7,734 nucleotides of DNA from Alistipes sp. (GTDB lineage Bacteria > Bacteroidota > Bacteroidia > Bacteroidales > Rikenellaceae): the NCBI GenBank assembly GCA_017560305.1, contig JAFYOF010000085.1, positions 1 through 7,734 of the forward strand. Reading direction: 5' to 3'. Shown piece by piece: positions 5,052-7,734 of the stretch; the first letter of the stretch is position 1, and each line of letters begins with the position of its first letter. Made by a program: the position numbers and the translations under genes. The notes below the pieces were generated by a model. That model was given only the letters and a program-made list of their open reading frames with translations, was not told the DNA's origin and searched no databases.

Positions 5052-7523
5052 TTACTTCGTCTTCTTGTCCTTGAGCATCTTAATCCAGTAGCCACCCACG
5101 ACAGAGCGTGCCTGCAACCAGCCTGTGCGGTGGTCTGTTGAGTTGGTCTGGTAGAGGTCAGGCATTGGGCAGCGACCCGTAGTCTCGTTGTAGAAGTTGT
5201 ACATCGGAGTGATGAACTTCTCGAATGTAGCCTTGTCCGACGAGAGCGTTGCCGACCACATCAGCCAGTCACTTTTTGTTGTGTAGCTGCGCTGGTCGAG
5301 CGCAAGACCATAGGCGTTGAACTTTGTGAGGTAGTACGCCACCTCGGTCTCGGCGATGTCGGCGTCGAATACATTGAAGCCCAGAATCTCATCCCACACA
5401 AGGTTGTACTTCATACTCCAGGTATCCTGATCGGTGTCGAATGTGAGGCGGTAGTGGTCGCCTCCGTTGGCCATCTGCTTCCAGATGCCAGCCATCTCCT
5501 TTGCCTTTGCCATATAGCTCTCGGCAATGTCTGTCTTTCCCGCCATCTTTGCAAGGTTGGCGTATGATGCCACGCCGAGGATAGCCTTGATTGAGAGGTT
5601 GGAGTTGCGAGCCAGATGACCCATAAAGTCATCGGTGCAGAGCTGGTTGCGTGGGTCTTGACCATTCTCTACGAGGTAGTTAGCCCAGGTGGTCAGCACA
5701 TCCCAGTGCTTGAGCGCATAGTCGGCGTTGCCATCCTCCTGGCATATTGCCGAGGTCATAATGAGCATATTGCCCGACTCCTCGATAGGCATACCCTCGC
5801 CGCCGTAGTCCTCGCCACGCAGGTGTGGGTAGCGACCAGCATCGTGTGCGGCGTATGGGCGTGTCCACTTCTCACTCTCGCAGAGCTCGAAGATAAAGTT
5901 CAGGAGTCCCTTTGCCAGGTCGGGATTATAATATACATAGAGTGGGAATGATGGGAAGGTTACATCCACCGTGCCCAGGCATCCGTTTGAAAAGTTCTCC
6001 TTTGAAATCCACGCCAGCTCGCCCGCAGGTGACTCGATGAGTTTGTGTGCTGCGATAGACTGGCGGTAGGCGAGGGCGCATAGCTCTGCATACTCCTTGC
6101 CACCCGCTTCGGTAGCATTAGCCATAAGTTTTGCGTCAAACTTCTCGCAACGCTTCACAAGCGATGGGTACTCATCAGCCGCCAAGGCGAACTGCTGCTC
6201 GATTGAGCTGTCGCCCTTTCGGTTCCAGTATGGGCGCACCTTCTCGCCGTAGTAGAGAATGGAGTAGAGGTCATCGTAACCTACCATTATATAATCACTC
6301 ACGGCCTTCGTTCCCACCTTGCCGATGTTCGCTGTGAGTGCGAGATACTCGCCCTTGTTGCTGCTGATTGTGCCCGCATCAATAAACTCGCTGCGGATAG
6401 CAAATGGGTCGCCCGAGGCGGTGGTGTACTTTGCCTTGTCGCCCGCGAGGTAGAAGTAACCCCAGTCAATGCGGACATTGTCGCCGAACTTCTGTAAAAC
6501 GGGCTGCTCCACTGTGCCCACCTTGGCGTAGGCGAAGCGGTCGTCGGTGAGGGTCTCGCAGATGCTCTTCTGTGAGTCGGCGTGGCGTGCCCACTGTGGG
6601 CCAGCCTCAAAGTAGATCTCCACATCGTGCTCTGCACCATCGTTTGACGCAACCTCATAGGTCATATAGTTCACGGGGCGTGAAACGAGGTTCAAATCCT
6701 CCAGCATAGCGGGAGCCATAAATGTAAGGCGGAGGTCAACCTCGCCGCAGGTGAATGTGTAGATGGTGCGTGTCGCCTGCACCTCGGCAGAGCTCTGCAC
6801 GGCGGTCTGCACCAAACGCTTCTCGGTGTCGTCTGTGCGGTAGAGTCCGAAATCAACCAGACAACCGCCCAGAGTATTCTGGCAGTGTGCTGCGATGGTC
6901 AGCTCCTTGCCCCACTCGGCAATCTTCTCCTTTGGAATCTCTATTGTGAGGTTCTCCTTCCAGGTGTTGTCGGTAGAGATAATCTGCTCACCATTGATAT
7001 ATAGTTCGAAGATATCATCGTGCGAGTAGTTGAGGATGTATCTCTCGGAGTTCATATCCTCGTCGGTGAGTGTCACCTTGCGGCGCAACCAGATGTTTGG
7101 CGAGTCCCAGTGGCTATTCAGGTCGGTGTAACCTCTGCCGAATGGCGCTAAAGACTTCTTCCACTTCGATGAGTTATACTCTTTCGCCTTCCAGTCGCCT
7201 GCGGGCTTGTCGAGGGTGTAGTCGGCCATCCACGCCTGCTCGCGACCCATAGGCGCGATAGGGGTCATCAAATCCTGCTCAACGCCCATAAAGCGGTAGG
7301 TCTTGCCATCCACGCGCAGCACGCCCACGAAAGGAAAGTCCTTCTCGGTCCAGTGCATAACCTGACGGTCGTAGAGGTTGTCTGCTCCCGACCACGCCGA
7401 GGTGTAGGGGTCGATGGTGATGAGCGGATAGGCTGGAGCGCGCAGTTCGCTGCGAATCTGCTCGGGTGCGGAGCAACTTGCCATCGCTACAAGGGCAATG
7501 ATTGCAAAAAATAGTCTTTTCAT
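5052..7523 (-). CDS. GtaA-like lipoprotein D (DUF4964-DUF5127-DUF4965-DUF1793), 823 aa
   Basis: First gene of the three-gene unit. Its signal peptide MKRLFFAIIALVAMASC (lipobox MASC, Cys17) resembles that of gene B. The layout is the same: DUF4964-like 28-82; jelly-roll, sugar-binding-like module about 100-230 (YSHDDIFELYINGEQ, LGGCLVDFGLY); DUF5127-like about 245-315; DUF4965-like about 409-570 (SKENFSNGCLGTVDVTFPSF, YAAHDAGRYPH); DUF1793 barrel about 579-815. Candidate active-site acids conserved with B are D561, E581/E582, D631/D632 and D711. The loop ahead of D752-W753 reads QRSYTTKSDW, close to the 'YTKSDW' pattern I recall for the family, so this copy looks the more canonical. The ATG at 7523 is chosen because it gives a complete lipoprotein signal and lies about 40 bp after a -7 promoter element. 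No frameshift is visible. Enzymatic role is inferred from fungal glutaminase A only; glutamine hydrolysis is not established for this subgroup. Confidence 0.93.
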   Translation of the reverse strand: MKRLFFAIIALVAMASCSAPEQIRSELRAPAYPLITIDPYTSAWSGADNLYDRQVMHWTEKDFPFVGVLRVDGKTYRFMGVEQDLMTPIAPMGREQAWMADYTLDKPAGDWKAKEYNSSKWKKSLAPFGRGYTDLNSHWDSPNIWLRRKVTLTDEDMNSERYILNYSHDDIFELYINGEQIISTDNTWKENLTIEIPKEKIAEWGKELTIAAHCQNTLGGCLVDFGLYRTDDTEKRLVQTAVQSSAEVQATRTIYTFTCGEVDLRLTFMAPAMLEDLNLVSRPVNYMTYEVASNDGAEHDVEIYFEAGPQWARHADSQKSICETLTDDRFAYAKVGTVEQPVLQKFGDNVRIDWGYFYLAGDKAKYTTASGDPFAIRSEFIDAGTISSNKGEYLALTANIGKVGTKAVSDYIMVGYDDLYSILYYGEKVRPYWNRKGDSSIEQQFALAADEYPSLVKRCEKFDAKLMANATEAGGKEYAELCALAYRQSIAAHKLIESPAGELAWISKENFSNGCLGTVDVTFPSFPLYVYYNPDLAKGLLNFIFELCESEKWTRPYAAHDAGRYPHLRGEDYGGEGMPIEESGNMLIMTSAICQEDGNADYALKHWDVLTTWANYLVENGQDPRNQLCTDDFMGHLARNSNLSIKAILGVASYANLAKMAGKTDIAESYMAKAKEMAGIWKQMANGGDHYRLTFDTDQDTWSMKYNLVWDEILGFNVFDADIAETEVAYYLTKFNAYGLALDQRSYTTKSDWLMWSATLSSDKATFEKFITPMYNFYNETTGRCPMPDLYQTNSTDHRTGWLQARSVVGGYWIKMLKDKKTK
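7339..7436 (-). repeat. 98-bp near-identical coding block, copy in gene D
   Basis: Partner of the block at 3960-4057. Mismatches are at 7383 and 7386 only. The spacing to the start codon is identical in both genes (offset 3379 bp throughout, also for the ATG), so the 5' ends of B and D align without indels. Confidence 0.85.
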
Positions 7524-7562
7524 AGAGATTATTCGTTAGTTTGTTTTAGTTCTTTCCTTTTG

Positions 7563-7570
7563 CAAATATA
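7563..7570 (-). promoter_or_regulatory. Bacteroidota-type -7 element for the D-C-B operon
   Basis: The minus strand reads TATATTTG at 7570-7563, an exact TAnnTTTG match, followed by CA. Transcription would begin near 7556, giving a leader of about 33 nt before the ATG at 7523. I see no TTTG at 19-21 bp upstream (the sequence there is CCTACT-like), so the -33 half is missing or degenerate and an activator may be needed. The expected transcript runs about 5.9 kb through D, C and B to the terminator at 1622-1661. Confidence 0.55.
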
Positions 7571-7674
7571 CAAAAAATATTTGCCCCTGAGTAGGAATTT
7601 GCCCACGAAAAAGGGGTGAAAAGAGAAGAAAAACGGGAATTTTGCATTTTTTTTAATATTTTCTTGTGAAAAAT

Positions 7675-7705
7675 TTTGCAGTTTCCAAAATCGTGTCTAT
7701 ATTTG
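7675..7705 (+). promoter_or_regulatory. Bacteroidota-type promoter reading rightwards out of the window
   Basis: TTTG at 7675-7678, a 19-bp spacer and TATATTTG at 7698-7705 match the full -33/-7 consensus with ideal spacing. Transcription would start near 7712, leaving only about 22 nt inside the window, so the gene it serves cannot be identified. It is divergent from the D-C-B operon, with about 130 bp between the two -7 elements. Confidence 0.7.
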
Positions 7706-7734
7706 CACACCTTTTCGGCGGAAATGCTTCGCCA

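Noticed and set aside
3960..7436. The repeated 98-bp block as part of a mobile element
   Set aside because: Both copies are in frame at the same place in homologous genes, with no terminal inverted repeats, target duplications or transposase.
7706..7734. A possible start codon at 7724-7726 on the plus strand as the beginning of a divergent gene
   Set aside because: Only three codons fit before the edge, and the leader would be about 12 nt. There is not enough sequence to support a gene.

Overview
The window looks like Bacteroidota chromosome, most likely Bacteroidales. Three observations support this. Upstream regions carry the Bacteroidota-type promoter element TAnnTTTG instead of a sigma-70 TATAAT box. 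Start codons are preceded by A/T-rich leaders without a strong Shine-Dalgarno sequence. All four proteins are lipobox-bearing lipoproteins, and three have the DUF4964/DUF5127/DUF4965/DUF1793 'glutaminase A-like' architecture that is common in gut Bacteroidales. I cannot name the genus. Coding regions are moderately GC-rich and intergenic regions are very AT-rich.

All genes run on the minus strand, right to left. From the right edge: a 211-bp AT-rich region holds two divergent promoter signals, one firing rightwards out of the window (7675-7705) and one with a good -7 element in front of the first gene (7563-7570). Then come a full-length GtaA-like lipoprotein (gene D, 5052-7523), a metallo-beta-lactamase-fold lipoprotein (gene C, 4179-5045, 6 bp after D) and a second full-length GtaA-like lipoprotein (gene B, 1685-4144, 34 bp after C). 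A strong intrinsic terminator (1622-1661) closes this three-gene unit. A third GtaA-like lipoprotein (gene A, 1-1508) follows behind its own promoter and a 17-bp dyad. Its C-terminal catalytic half lies beyond the left edge.

The window is therefore a tandem array of three paralogues with a secreted MBL hydrolase inserted between two of them. B and D are the closer pair and share a nearly identical 98-bp coding block. A is more divergent, has markedly different codon preference and is under separate control. All products should be exported and lipid-anchored, so the locus probably acts on an extracytoplasmic substrate. Glutaminase activity is known for the fungal GtaA namesake, but the substrate of these bacterial paralogues cannot be read from sequence. 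No SusC/SusD pair, regulator, RNA gene, insertion sequence or CRISPR array is visible. No gene-free stretch exceeds 300 bp.
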